Of a stretch of 64,000 bases of DNA, positions 1-8,921 are shown in pieces. This DNA is from an uncultured Cellvibrionales bacterium (GTDB taxonomy: Bacteria; Pseudomonadota; Gammaproteobacteria; Pseudomonadales; Dasaniaceae), in assembly GCA_913019905.1 (NCBI GenBank), contig CAJVZD010000005.1, positions 62,001 through 126,000 on the forward strand. The letters are read 5' to 3'. Position numbers and translations under genes: made by a program. The first letter of the stretch is position 1. Each line of letters opens with the position of its first letter. Below the pieces are notes generated by a model, which saw nothing but the letters and a program-made list of their open reading frames with translations, ran no database searches and was not told the DNA's origin.

Positions 1-779
1 ATCCACGATAAGGAGTCGAGATAATCTTCGACACACAAAAGAGAAGGTGTATTGATGGTCGCGCCTTTAAATATGCCGTCGATTAATTTACCCTTTTGGG
101 TTAAACGAAATACTTTTGGTAGGGGCCATGCTGGGGTGTAGGACTCTAGGCGTTCAACGGCTCTCGGGCTTAAAATGAGCATACCGTGAGCACCTTCGCC
201 GCCTAACACCTTCTGCCAACTAAAGGTGGCCACATCGATTTTTTCCCAGGGGATTTCCATAGCAAAAACAGCGCTGGTCGCATCGCAAATGGTTAATCCA
301 GTTCGTTCGTCGCTAATCCAATCGGCATTTTCCACTTTGACTCCGGACGTCGTGCCGTTCCAGGTAAAAATGATATCGTGATCGGCGTTCGCTTTTGAAA
401 AGTCGGGCAGTTCGCCATATTCGGCAATATAGGAGTGAGCTTCATCCAGCTTTAACTGCTTCGCAATATCAGAGGCCCATCCCGCGCCAAAGGATTCCCA
501 CGAGAAGACGTCGACCGGACGCTGGCCTAACATTGACCACATGGCCATTTCCATGGCGCCGGTATCGGAGCCGGGAACGATGCCCAGCTTGTAGCCTGCC
601 GGCAATCCCAGCAGTCGAGAAGTTTCATCTATGGCTTTTTGTAAGCGAGATTTCCCCAGAGCGCTACGATGAGAGCGACCCAATGAATCAGTATTCAGTG
701 ACGAAAGATCATAACCCGGGCGTTTGGTGCAAGGGCCTGAAGAAAAGTTTGGATTTTCGGGCTTGATAGTGGGTTTCAT
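1..779 (-). CDS. serC: Phosphoserine aminotransferase, C-terminus cut by window edge
   Basis: Class V PLP-dependent aminotransferase converting 3-phosphohydroxypyruvate to phosphoserine in cytosolic serine synthesis. About 259 residues are visible, from ATG at 779 to the window edge. The N-terminus contains the substrate-loop sequence [13 protein letters not shown], then [16 protein letters not shown], and the PLP lysine is K190 in [13 protein letters not shown]. This pattern fits the alternative SerC subfamily also found in Methanosarcina and alphaproteobacteria rather than the E. coli type (family recognition, not a computed match). An AGGAA Shine-Dalgarno lies just upstream of the ATG. The downstream neighbour, often serA in such genomes, is outside the window. 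Function is confident; the subfamily is less certain. Confidence 0.9.
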   Translation of the reverse strand, partial: MKPTIKPENPNFSSGPCTKRPGYDLSSLNTDSLGRSHRSALGKSRLQKAIDETSRLLGLPAGYKLGIVPGSDTGAMEMAMWSMLGQRPVDVFSWESFGAGWASDIAKQLKLDEAHSYIAEYGELPDFSKANADHDIIFTWNGTTSGVKVENADWISDERTGLTICDATSAVFAMEIPWEKIDVATFSWQKVLGGEGAHGMLILSPRAVERLESYTPAWPLPKVFRLTQKGKLIDGIFKGATINTPSLLCVEDYLDSLSW

Positions 780-880
780 TGATGTTCCTTATTGGATCCA
801 ACGACTTTATTTCAATCGTGCGAAGGTAAAAAATTTCGGGCCCCGATAGTGCATGAAAATCCGTAGATCCTCAATAAGGA

Positions 881-913
881 GAGTGAAATAGAAGTGAAAT
901 AGAAGTGAATTAA
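881..913. repeat. 11-bp tandem repeat, 3 copies, upstream of serC
   Basis: Three units of the form aagtgaaatag lie head to tail, the last one diverged. They sit about 100 bases upstream of the serC start, inside the gene-free stretch 780-1477. Apart from a 7-bp inverted repeat (cacgcat/atgcgtg, about 1126-1152) I see nothing else in that stretch. Confidence 0.75.
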
Positions 914-1477
914 GTAGTGGGCTGGTCATTTTTTGTTCGCTCTCGCATGAGGCATCATTGGAATTAGTGGAGTCTAGGGAATCGTTTGTAGTATAAAACG
1001 ACTACTCCGAATCGTGTCTCATCGTTATTACGAGCCAACCAGAAGAGCGCTAGATTACCAATGTCATTTGCTCAAGCGACGGTTTTCCGCGTCATTGAAT
1101 GGATTTAGACCTTTATTTCTCGTCTCACGCATTGCTAAGGATTAGTCATGCGTGGGTAGGAAGATGAGACTGAGGCTTTGTTATTGAATCCCGTTATTAT
1201 GGTTGATATGGCGTAGACCTTTATTAACATTACGAGGTAGCAATCGTAGTCACCACTGATGAACAGGCAGAAATAGAGTCACGGCGAGGTGCAAAACGAC
1301 GCAAAAATATTGGTCGTAGCAATTAAAAATGAAACATCGACCGTTTCCCGATTAACAGATTACCGGGCACGAATCGTAGAATGGTTCGGGTAGTACGCTT
1401 TAGATTGAAGCTGGTGCTTCTGAGGCGTCGATATCAGGCTCTGGAAAGAAATGTATTTATATGGGCCTTGCTATTTG

Positions 1478-1786
1478 TTAGCTTTGTGGAAACTTTAATC
1501 GCCAATCTTCAAATCCACCGTCAAGACTATAGGCTTGCTTGAATCCTTCTCTGAAAAAATAATCTGCCGCTCCCTTGCTGCTGTTGCCGTGGTAGCAATA
1601 GACGATGAGCGGTTTGTCCTTGTTGGCGCTAGCGACAATTTGACCAACATTTTGATCGGAGACGTGAATCGAATTTTCGATATTGTTTGCGGTAAAGGAA
1701 CCGACGTCTCTAATATCAAGCAATGTCACATCATTCGCGTCAATGAGATCGCGCGCTTCCTCTGTAGATATGCATTTATAAGACAT
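1478..1786 (-). CDS. glpE: Thiosulfate sulfurtransferase GlpE (single-domain rhodanese)
   Basis: Cytosolic single-domain rhodanese, transferring sulfane sulfur from thiosulfate to cyanide or thiol acceptors through a catalytic cysteine. The active-site loop CYHGNSSKGAA is the GlpE signature, and the SLDGGFEDW stretch near the C-terminus also matches E. coli GlpE as I know it. The length of 102 residues is normal. The reading frame is open back to a TTG at 1798, but ATG at 1786 is the better start because GGAG lies six bases upstream of it. It stands alone here, without glpG or glpR. Confidence 0.9.
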   Translation of the reverse strand: MSYKCISTEEARDLIDANDVTLLDIRDVGSFTANNIENSIHVSDQNVGQIVASANKDKPLIVYCYHGNSSKGAADYFFREGFKQAYSLDGGFEDWRLKFPQS

Positions 1787-1841
1787 TTTTTGCTCCAAAG
1801 TCTGCGGATTAATGGCCAGCGACGTAATGTTTTACTGCCTG

Positions 1842-2279
1842 CTATTGTAGAACAGTTTTGTCAAGAGTTCGCATATAGACTACTTCAAATTTCAGATTGT
1901 CGGGGCCGGTGAAATAAACAGCGTAATACCCTCCCTGTGCGAAAGGAAATTCGGCGGGCCCCTCCAAAATAGTAGCGCCCAGAGTTTTCGCAAGCGAGGC
2001 GACATCATCCACCTGAGATTTGGAACCGGCATTTAAGGCCAGATGGTGTAAGCCCGGTTCGTAGATATCAAAGAAGTGATTCTTTTTTGCTTCCCACAGG
2101 TTAATAGCGATCCCGTTGTTTTCATTAATATTTACACATAAGCGAGTGCCATTGTACAAGGCAGGCTTACTTACGGTGAATCCAAAAGCGGACAGAAAAG
2201 GGTCAAAAAAAGTCATGGCTTCATCAAGATTAGAAACGGTTAATGCGATGTGATTTATCGTTCCTTGGAGTGTCATCAT
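1842..2279 (-). CDS. VOC-superfamily (glyoxalase/dioxygenase-fold) protein
   Basis: A protein of about 145 residues with the paired beta-alpha-beta-beta-beta fold of the vicinal oxygen chelate family. It opens with INHIALTVSNLDEAMTFFDPF, has GLHHLALNAGSK at the start of the second module, and ends with GPDNLKFEVVYM. The conserved H and E positions fit metal ligands. The substrate cannot be told. The frame extends to a GTG at 2288, but ATG at 2279 or 2276 is as likely. It reads towards glpE with a 55-base gap, so the two could be co-transcribed. Confidence 0.75.
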   Translation of the reverse strand: MMTLQGTINHIALTVSNLDEAMTFFDPFLSAFGFTVSKPALYNGTRLCVNINENNGIAINLWEAKKNHFFDIYEPGLHHLALNAGSKSQVDDVASLAKTLGATILEGPAEFPFAQGGYYAVYFTGPDNLKFEVVYMRTLDKTVLQ

Positions 2280-2726
2280 TCTATCCACTGTAGGTCCAAG
2301 ATCCGCATATGACGAAGACTTAGGAGAAACTGAATTTCGCCATAATGATATTGTTAGGTCTTCAAGTGTGAAAGCCGTAGTCGATCGCCGTTTACCAGTT
2401 TGTCTGCATCATTGATGCCTTGCGGGTTTGTCGTTATGACCATTCGTATTCAACGGTTAGTAAACGGTTTGTTTGATGCTTCTATACATAGTAGTTGCCA
2501 GGATAGCAGTCTGCAGACGATTTCATAATTTTTTATCAAGAAAAAGGGTGGCTATGCATGCACCGGGATTTTTACGTAGGTTTTCAGACGTTACAAGGAT
2601 AAACGTACGGGGGCTCGCAGTAATGAAATCTCACCGGAGAATGATTGATGGTCTATCCTTTCTATTGAGAAGATACGGTCGCGATATAAAGCGGTAGCAA
2701 TCGAAATGGGTCCCTTCGTTCTAGTT

Positions 2727-2866
2727 AGTGTCCATCCAGAAACAGGTGTTTTTCCAAGCTGTCATTGCGAGAGAAGCGCGGCAATCTCTTACAAGCCGCG
2801 TCAATACTGAATGAGATTGCCGCGTCGAACCGTACTCTCGCAAAGACGAATTTCTAGAGAGGCGCT
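2727..2866. mobile_element. MITE-like element A (140 bp, internal palindrome)
   Basis: The ends agtgtccatccagaaa (2727-2742) and tttctagagaggcgct (2851-2866) are imperfect inverted repeats matching those of the elements near 32.5 and 34.4 kb. A TA dinucleotide lies at each edge. Inside is a second imperfect palindrome: 2761-2788 starts gtcattgcgagag and ends gcggcaatctc, and 2813-2847 is its inverted partner. There is no coding capacity. The rest of the gene-free stretch 2289-2905 shows no convincing gene; a 74-codon frame at 2473-2697 is rejected. The class is inferred from structure. Confidence 0.6.
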
Positions 2867-2905
2867 ACTTAGTGCGAATAATTCATCATTTTCGTTGGAG
2901 CGCGA

Positions 2906-3703
2906 ATGAAAACAGAGAAACGAGTGGCAAAGAATAAATTGGGCCTGCCACCTGAATACAAAAAACAACCTGAGTATTTTGACGCATTTAATATTAACGA
3001 CGATACCGATGCGAAAAATGCAGTGATAGAAAAGCTACTTAAGGCGCAGGGTGTCAAGTCTGTGTTGGATATTACCTGCGGAACCGGTTCGCAGGTATTC
3101 CACCTCATTGAAGAGGGTTATGAGGTGACCGGTTCAGATTTCAGTCCCGCGTTACTCGAAATAGCGCGAGATAAAGCCAGGAAAAAGAAACTGGATGTGT
3201 CGTTTATCGATGGGGACATGCGCAATATCAAAATGGGGCGGTTTGACGGGGTGATATCTATTTTCAATGCCGTTGGCCATCTGACCAAAACAGGTTTTGG
3301 CAAAGCAATGCGGAATATTCACGGCAACCTCAGTGACGGAGGGGTTTATATTTTTGACATATTGAATCTGAGCGCTATGACCGACAAGCTTGTTGCCGAT
3401 TTCGCGTATCATATTCACGCTAAAGCTAAAGACTCTCAAATTCACGCAGTCCAGTGTTCGACTGTCGACCGGGAGAGCGGACGGCTAGTCTCATATAACT
3501 ACGATATCACTCAGCTGAAAGCCGAAACACCCAAAATGTCGCAGTCGAAATGTGAGTTGCAAATTTACACGGCGAATGAGCTAACAGAGATGTTGGGCCG
3601 AAATGGGTTTGAAGTGTTGAGTCAGTGCGGATTGGATGGGTCCACTTTTCACGCGAGCAAAACGGTTAACATACTCACGGTTGCGAAAAAAATTCCGCGA
3701 TAG
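2906..3703 (+). CDS. SAM-dependent class I methyltransferase
   Basis: 265 residues with a Rossmann methyltransferase core. Motif I is VLDITCGTGSQ (about residues 53-63), motif II GSDFSPALLEIAR, motif III IDGDMRNIKMGRFDGVISIFNAVGH. The second half (about 150-255) resembles the small-molecule methyltransferases in which a beta insert covers the active site. The substrate is unknown. ATG at 2906 is preceded by TTGGAG at good spacing. It is monocistronic and lies immediately downstream of the MITE-like element, whose edge is only 40 bases from the start, so the element may carry or disturb its promoter. Confidence 0.8.
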   Translation: MKTEKRVAKNKLGLPPEYKKQPEYFDAFNINDDTDAKNAVIEKLLKAQGVKSVLDITCGTGSQVFHLIEEGYEVTGSDFSPALLEIARDKARKKKLDVSFIDGDMRNIKMGRFDGVISIFNAVGHLTKTGFGKAMRNIHGNLSDGGVYIFDILNLSAMTDKLVADFAYHIHAKAKDSQIHAVQCSTVDRESGRLVSYNYDITQLKAETPKMSQSKCELQIYTANELTEMLGRNGFEVLSQCGLDGSTFHASKTVNILTVAKKIPR

Positions 3704-3867
3704 ACTCGCTTCGTTTTACCAATAATTAGTCCATTTAATACTAGCCATAGGAAGGGGTAATGTGCCTCGGTTGCGGCCACTGACTGGATTACTGTGAATT
3801 GAAGGTTCTGGAGTCACTTTATCGAAGGAAATTGGCTGCTATATTTGAAGGTCACTGCTGTAGATCC

Positions 3868-3906
3868 AATAACTTGTAATAGTAACTTGTAATAGTAACT
3901 TGTGTT
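3868..3906. repeat. 13-bp tandem repeat, 3 copies
   Basis: Three units of the form agtaacttgtaat with a 13-bp period, the first and last diverged. They lie about 130 bases upstream of the next gene. This is the only structure seen in the gene-free stretch 3704-4036. Confidence 0.75.
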
Positions 3907-4036
3907 TAAATTCTTCGTAAGTTCGGTTTTAATCGATGACTGGCCGTAGTGCGTTAGCTTTGGTAGGCTTGCTGCTCTCGACGGTAGAGTGACGTAATTT
4001 TAGCTGGTGCAACGCCCTTCGCAAAAGAAAAACCGC

Positions 4037-5239
4037 ATGAACCCTAGTGAATTCACCAAAGTTTTCCGTCAGCTCGATGAAGCACTCGTCGATAACGATA
4101 CATTGTGGCGTCCACGTCCTTTTACCCTTACCGACTTACCCTGGTGTAACACTCATCCGCGCCTGAAAGAAGCACTCCTGGCATTAAGTGATTTGGAAGC
4201 GTGCGAGCTGCACCGTAATCCGCAGGCTCGGGTGGCTTGGTTCCGCCAATATGAACCGGACTTATGTGATCTATTGTATGGATTTGAGCCGCCTTGTGCG
4301 GTTTCTGTTACCAACCTGGTGCCAGGTCGTTTCGATAATGTAGCTATTCCCGGGCGCAAGTGGGCCCAGGTCACAGCGTTTGCAAGCGCGCTTCCGCATA
4401 GTCACATACCGCTAGTTGATTGGTGCGCAGGAAAAGGGCATCTCAGCCGAACAATTCAAAATCACCAGCAGCAGACGGTGCATTGCCTTGAATGGGATGC
4501 CGCTCTTGTGGCATCTGGCTTAGCCTTGGCAAAAAAACAGCGGTTGGATATCCAATACCACCACCATGATGTCACCGAGGCACTGCCGGCAGTGTGCAGT
4601 GAGCCGGAAACTGTACATATTGGCTTACACGCTTGCGGCGACTTAAATGCCCATATGTTAAGGCATGTCGTGGCCAGCTCGGCTCGCGCTGTCGCCTTGT
4701 CGCCCTGTTGTTATCACAAAATAGCCGGGTCCCATTATCAACCGTTGTCTGCTGCGGCAAAGGCTTCTAAGCTAGTTCTTGATAGCAAAGATCTTCATTT
4801 GGCGGTGGAGGAAACCGCAACTGGCGGACGGGGTGAACGTTTACTAAGAGAACAGGAGCGTTTGTGGCGGTTAGGGTTCGATGAGCTGCAACGGGATTGC
4901 CGATCTTGTGATCGATATCTTAATGTCCCCTCGATTAAACGCAGCCTATTGCGAGATGACTTTCCAGCATTTTGCCGGTGGGCAGCAAAAACTCGAGAGC
5001 TGCAGTTGCCGACAAAAGTCGATTACGATGCGTATTTACAACGAGGCCGAGAAAAGTATCGCCAGGTTTTTCGACTGGAGTTACTTCGACGGATTTTTAA
5101 CCGCCCTCTGGAGCTGTGGTTAGTTCTTGACCGAGCCTTGTATTTGGAGGAGCAAGGTTACCGTGTCAGTGTCTGCAACTTTTGTGACAGTGAAGTGAGT
5201 CCCCGCAACATACTCATTCGGGGACAGCGCGCAGTTTAG
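4037..5239 (+). CDS. Methyltransferase-domain protein (Methyltransf_32-like)
   Basis: About 400 residues. The N-terminal 100 residues are of unknown type. A SAM-binding motif follows at LVDWCAGKGHLSRTI, then VHCLEWDAALVASG, then VHIGLHACGDLNAHMLRH and VALSPCCYHKI. The HACGDL and SPCCYH motifs are typical of the methyltransferase family that includes eukaryotic METTL25/RRNAD1-like proteins (family recognition). The substrate is unknown, RNA or protein being possible. Two starts compete: GTG at 4007 and ATG at 4037, neither with a strong Shine-Dalgarno; I chose the ATG. There are no operon partners. The gene-free stretch after it (5240-5646) shows only degenerate gata-type repeats next to the following gene. 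Confidence 0.7.
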   Translation: MNPSEFTKVFRQLDEALVDNDTLWRPRPFTLTDLPWCNTHPRLKEALLALSDLEACELHRNPQARVAWFRQYEPDLCDLLYGFEPPCAVSVTNLVPGRFDNVAIPGRKWAQVTAFASALPHSHIPLVDWCAGKGHLSRTIQNHQQQTVHCLEWDAALVASGLALAKKQRLDIQYHHHDVTEALPAVCSEPETVHIGLHACGDLNAHMLRHVVASSARAVALSPCCYHKIAGSHYQPLSAAAKASKLVLDSKDLHLAVEETATGGRGERLLREQERLWRLGFDELQRDCRSCDRYLNVPSIKRSLLRDDFPAFCRWAAKTRELQLPTKVDYDAYLQRGREKYRQVFRLELLRRIFNRPLELWLVLDRALYLEEQGYRVSVCNFCDSEVSPRNILIRGQRAV

Positions 5240-5646
5240 AAACAAAGCAAGTGAGAGACGATAGAGATAGTTAAAATGGCGAAAATAAAAGACATGTTTT
5301 TTCGATCAAAAGTGGAATGACAACAGGGAAACGCGCAATCACGGGTAAACGTTAGCTTTAAAAATTAGTAGAATTATGAATCTCTCCTAAGGAGGGATAG
5401 ATTGACGATCGAATAAGTCCATCTACCCGACTTAATGCCTTTTTCATGCTGGAAAATCATATGCCATAGGCTATAATTCACCGGGCAATACCGTGGTTGT
5501 GGCCGCCTTTGTGAAGGCATGTGTATTTCAATCCAAAAGCAACAAGGTTTTCGTGCCAGTCCCTCAGCGTTGTTCGATAGCCATTACTCGATATAACCAT
5601 TAATCAATGTAGACCGATATCAAGATAGTCATAAATCAAAATAGAT

Positions 5647-6762
5647 ATGAATCCAAGTAAAACATTGAAACCATTAAATCGAGCCCATTCGGTTTTGATC
5701 CTATTCTCGTCGGTGCTGGGCAGCGCTGACATTTTGGCGGCGTCCGGCGGTTCAGGTTTGAATTACTCAGTGTCGCCGACTTTTTTCAATACTGAGCTGA
5801 TCGCCAAATCAGAAGACGAACTTAAAGAGGCTCGCTTGAATTCCAGTCTTGGAATTTCGCTGTCTGGCAGCGATTTCTTTCAGCTTTCTATGAATTACAA
5901 AATGCTAGGGCGACTTGAAAATGCCAAAGCACCGATCAGTAGCATTGATCAAATATTGAATGCGTCAGTGCAAAGTAATGTTCTCGATAATTTGTTTAAT
6001 ATAAAAGCGGGAATTCGCGCAAATAGTATTGTGAGGCGGGGCGGAGAAAATTACAGCTATAAAGTCACTCCCGGTTTTTCTAAATCAATACACGATTTTG
6101 CCAAGCTCAATGTTAAATATAATTTCGAGTTGACTAAACCTTCTCAATATAAGTCAGTGAAAGAAACTCGGGGATACTCGCTGGGGCTAAAAGGTCAACT
6201 GGATTTCGGTAATATTCATTGGAATAGCGTGTATTCACAAGCCAGCGTTTTTCAGGAATTGCTAGACGAAAGCAAAGGGGTTCGAGATGTGACCGTTAAG
6301 CTGGATGGTAAGCTTAATCAGGACGCACTGAGTTGGACGAGTGTCTACTCAAAATCAAGCATTGAAAACGACGTATTAACACCGGCTGAAGATACGGAGG
6401 TGATAAAGATTCAATCTCGCTACCGTATAGTGCCCCAGATGCATTTGGAGCTTTCGAGTTCAAAAAAACGTAAAACACTGTTGTCGAGTCTGGATCAGCG
6501 AACCGGAAATGAAATACATCATGCCGCTGGTATCACCTGGTCTCCCTCTACGGATTATTCCCTGGCCTTTAATGTGAATAAATTTGATTCGACAGAACTG
6601 CACCAGGAGGATTATTACAGTAGTGGTAAGATTGTCTGGTTTCCTCAAAGTAATCTCGAAATGTCCTTTGGCTATGGCGACAAATTGTTGAAAGACAGTC
6701 GTGGACTAGTTATTAATGCAACCTTAGATCTCGACAATAGAAAAGGCTTCCATCCTAAATAG
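5647..6762 (+). CDS. Putative outer-membrane beta-barrel protein
   Basis: 371 residues with a signal-peptide-like start (hydrophobic HSVLILFSSVLGSADILAAS, about residues 14-33). The rest is a series of alternating amphipathic strands such as LNSSLGISLSG, FFQLSMNYKML, LGLKGQLDFG and NLEMSFGYGD, the pattern of a monomeric barrel. It resembles uncharacterised outer-membrane proteins of the TIGR03016 kind, but that is only an impression. The ATG has no good Shine-Dalgarno. It precedes the cytochrome/MauG operon in the same direction, separated by the AraC gene. A surface partner of that operon is possible but not shown. Confidence 0.55.
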   Translation: MNPSKTLKPLNRAHSVLILFSSVLGSADILAASGGSGLNYSVSPTFFNTELIAKSEDELKEARLNSSLGISLSGSDFFQLSMNYKMLGRLENAKAPISSIDQILNASVQSNVLDNLFNIKAGIRANSIVRRGGENYSYKVTPGFSKSIHDFAKLNVKYNFELTKPSQYKSVKETRGYSLGLKGQLDFGNIHWNSVYSQASVFQELLDESKGVRDVTVKLDGKLNQDALSWTSVYSKSSIENDVLTPAEDTEVIKIQSRYRIVPQMHLELSSSKKRKTLLSSLDQRTGNEIHHAAGITWSPSTDYSLAFNVNKFDSTELHQEDYYSSGKIVWFPQSNLEMSFGYGDKLLKDSRGLVINATLDLDNRKGFHPK

Positions 6763-7053
6763 TATCATGCTGGCTGCTACCACTTTCATATACAGAATTG
6801 CTGAACCGGTGACGGCATTTCCTCCGTTTATCAGACATTGATTCAAGAGTGGATGTAATAGAAACTGATGTTTAAGCCCCACTCTTGGCTTCGTTGCGTC
6901 TGTGAAGTCAAACTCAGTTTTGGGTGAGCCATTACAAACCGCTCCAATTGAAATCCAGAAGCACTAGCTAAATAAAAAGGCAGTTGGACTGCAACTCGGC
7001 TTAGCTAAGCGCGGTCGATAATAAGCTTGTTGATGGTTGCGAGGAAAATATAA

Positions 7054-8103
7054 ATGACAGATAGTTTGGTTGTTGCCGCGATTGCGTTTGCGCTGTCGCA
7101 AGTGACGCTTAGCATCTTGCTGTTATCCAGCAGCAAAGTCTGGTCTGTTCAGGAGCGACTATTCGCCGCTTTGTTAGCGGCAATAAGTTGTTACGTATTA
7201 ACACCATTGGTACGGTTGGAACCCTGGATGGCCATCGTACATTCGCTGCAAACGGCTGTTCCTGGCCTGTTCTGGTTATTTAGCGCCAGTTTATTCGATG
7301 ACCACTTCAGATTGCGGCGTTGGCAATTGGCATTGGTAGCGGCAACCGTGGCGCTACCTGTCATTGGTAAGTTACTAACGGGCTACGATTTCTTCTTGCG
7401 AACTCTGCCACAGGGACTGGAGTTTATTCTTGTCAGTCTGACCCTGGTGGCTGTTGCCCGTTATTGGCGGGAAGACCTCGTCGAGTCGCGGCGCAAGCTG
7501 CGATTGTGGTTTTGTGGGCTGAATGGCCTCTATCTTTTTGTCTTGCTGTTTCTTCGCGAGGTCGTTTTTCCTGAAACCCGTTGGCTGGCATCGCTCGAAT
7601 ACGTGCCAGCTGCCGGCATGTTATTGGCAACCAACGCAATATTCCTTGAATACAAGTCCGGTATTTTTTCATCGCCTTTAGCCGGTAGCGAACCTTTCCG
7701 GGAGATTAAGCCGACTACCGAGTCGACACCTGCCATTCTGCCATTGGATCACGAGTATAGTGAGATCACGGCAGCTTTAGGCCAATTGATCGAAGAACAA
7801 AAAATCTATCGCGAAACGGGTATCACGATCGGTCGCCTGGCTGATCAATTGGGAGTCCAGGAATACCGTTTGAGGCGGGCGATTAACCAGGGTTTGGGAT
7901 TCAGAAACTTCAACGACTTTCTTAATAAATACAGAATTGCAGAAGTGGCAGAACGTTTGTCTGATCCTATGCAGAAAAAGACGCCGGTGCTGACCATCGC
8001 ACTGGACACTGGATTTCGTTCCTTGAGCTCGTTTAATAAAGCGTTCAAGGAGATCCATCAAATACCTCCCAGCACTTTTCGACGTGATAGGCTCAATGGT
8101 TAA
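7054..8103 (+). CDS. Membrane-anchored AraC-family transcriptional regulator
   Basis: 349 residues. The first 210 form six or seven hydrophobic helices, from LVVAAIAFALSQVTLSILLL to LEYVPAAGMLLATNAIFLEY. A linker follows, then a C-terminal AraC DNA-binding domain (about 245-345) with ITIGRLADQLGVQEYRLRRAIN as first helix-turn-helix and TIALDTGFRSLSSFNKAFKEI as second. It is therefore an integral membrane sensor-regulator. GAGG lies upstream of the ATG. It is 148 bases upstream of the c4/MauG/beta-helix operon and in the same direction, so it is the obvious candidate regulator (inference). Confidence 0.85.
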   Translation: MTDSLVVAAIAFALSQVTLSILLLSSSKVWSVQERLFAALLAAISCYVLTPLVRLEPWMAIVHSLQTAVPGLFWLFSASLFDDHFRLRRWQLALVAATVALPVIGKLLTGYDFFLRTLPQGLEFILVSLTLVAVARYWREDLVESRRKLRLWFCGLNGLYLFVLLFLREVVFPETRWLASLEYVPAAGMLLATNAIFLEYKSGIFSSPLAGSEPFREIKPTTESTPAILPLDHEYSEITAALGQLIEEQKIYRETGITIGRLADQLGVQEYRLRRAINQGLGFRNFNDFLNKYRIAEVAERLSDPMQKKTPVLTIALDTGFRSLSSFNKAFKEIHQIPPSTFRRDRLNG

Positions 8104-8251
8104 GTAGCTCTTACAGGCAATGTTTTGCTGGTGAATAGTAAAAAAGAGTATCGGATTTCAAAATTCGTCAGCTTTAGTCAGTATTTAGGCAGCAATTCTT
8201 TTTTGATCGCAGTAGTCTATATCGAAATTTGAAGATAGGAGTGCCTTAAAG

Positions 8252-8920
8252 GTGAAAGCGTTAATAAAGCAATGCCAAACACTAGTAGTCGTATTATGCC
8301 TAAGCGGTTTTGGTGGTGTGCAGGCTGCAGTCGATTTGGAAGCCGGTAAAGCGCTATACGGCAGTTGCCAGGCTTGTCACGGTGCAAATGGTGAAGGTAA
8401 TCCCGCACTGCAGGCGCCTAGTTTGGCAGGACAGTTTGATTGGTATTTACAGAGGCAATTAACGTTCTTCAAAACCGGGGTTCGGGGTGCAGACGCGAAT
8501 GATCAGCTCGGAGCGCAGATGCGAGCCTCGGTAGCTTTACTGCCGGACGAACAGGCCGTCGCGAACGTCGCTGCCTATCTTGCTTCTTTATCCTTTGCTG
8601 CAGTGACGAATCGTATTAACGGTGATTTGCGCAACGGTAACAATTATTACCAGTCCAAATGTGGTGCCTGTCACGGCGGTAATGCTGAGGGAAATACCAT
8701 GATTAATGCACCTCGATTGAACGGTCAAGATGGTAACTATCTGCTGCGCCAGTATGCTAATTTTCAAAAAGGCATTCGGGGCGTACATCCGGATGACCGT
8801 TACGGTAAACAGATGAAAATGATGTCTGATAGTTTGCCAACGGAAAAGGACTTGAACGATGTGTTGGCCTTTGTTCACTCGCTGCCCTTGGTTAAAGAAG
8901 GTAAGGCTGGGGGGCATTAA
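8252..8920 (+). CDS. Di-haem cytochrome c4-type protein, periplasmic
   Basis: 222 residues with a Sec signal peptide ending near VQAA. Two cytochrome c domains follow, each with one CXXCH: CQACH at 39-43 and CGACH at 137-141. Candidate distal methionines lie in GAQMRA and GKQMKMM. The two-domain layout is that of cytochrome c4, which carries electrons in the periplasm. The start is GTG at 8252 with GGAG about ten bases upstream. It is the first gene of a three-gene operon; the next start lies one base past its stop. It probably donates electrons to, or accepts them from, the following di-haem enzyme. Confidence 0.88.
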   Translation: MKALIKQCQTLVVVLCLSGFGGVQAAVDLEAGKALYGSCQACHGANGEGNPALQAPSLAGQFDWYLQRQLTFFKTGVRGADANDQLGAQMRASVALLPDEQAVANVAAYLASLSFAAVTNRINGDLRNGNNYYQSKCGACHGGNAEGNTMINAPRLNGQDGNYLLRQYANFQKGIRGVHPDDRYGKQMKMMSDSLPTEKDLNDVLAFVHSLPLVKEGKAGGH

Positions 8921-8921
8921 A

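Noticed and set aside
2473-2697. 74-codon plus-strand frame starting MMLLYIVVARIAVC
   Set aside because: No ribosome site, arginine-rich composition without protein-like pattern, next to the MITE-like element; probably chance.
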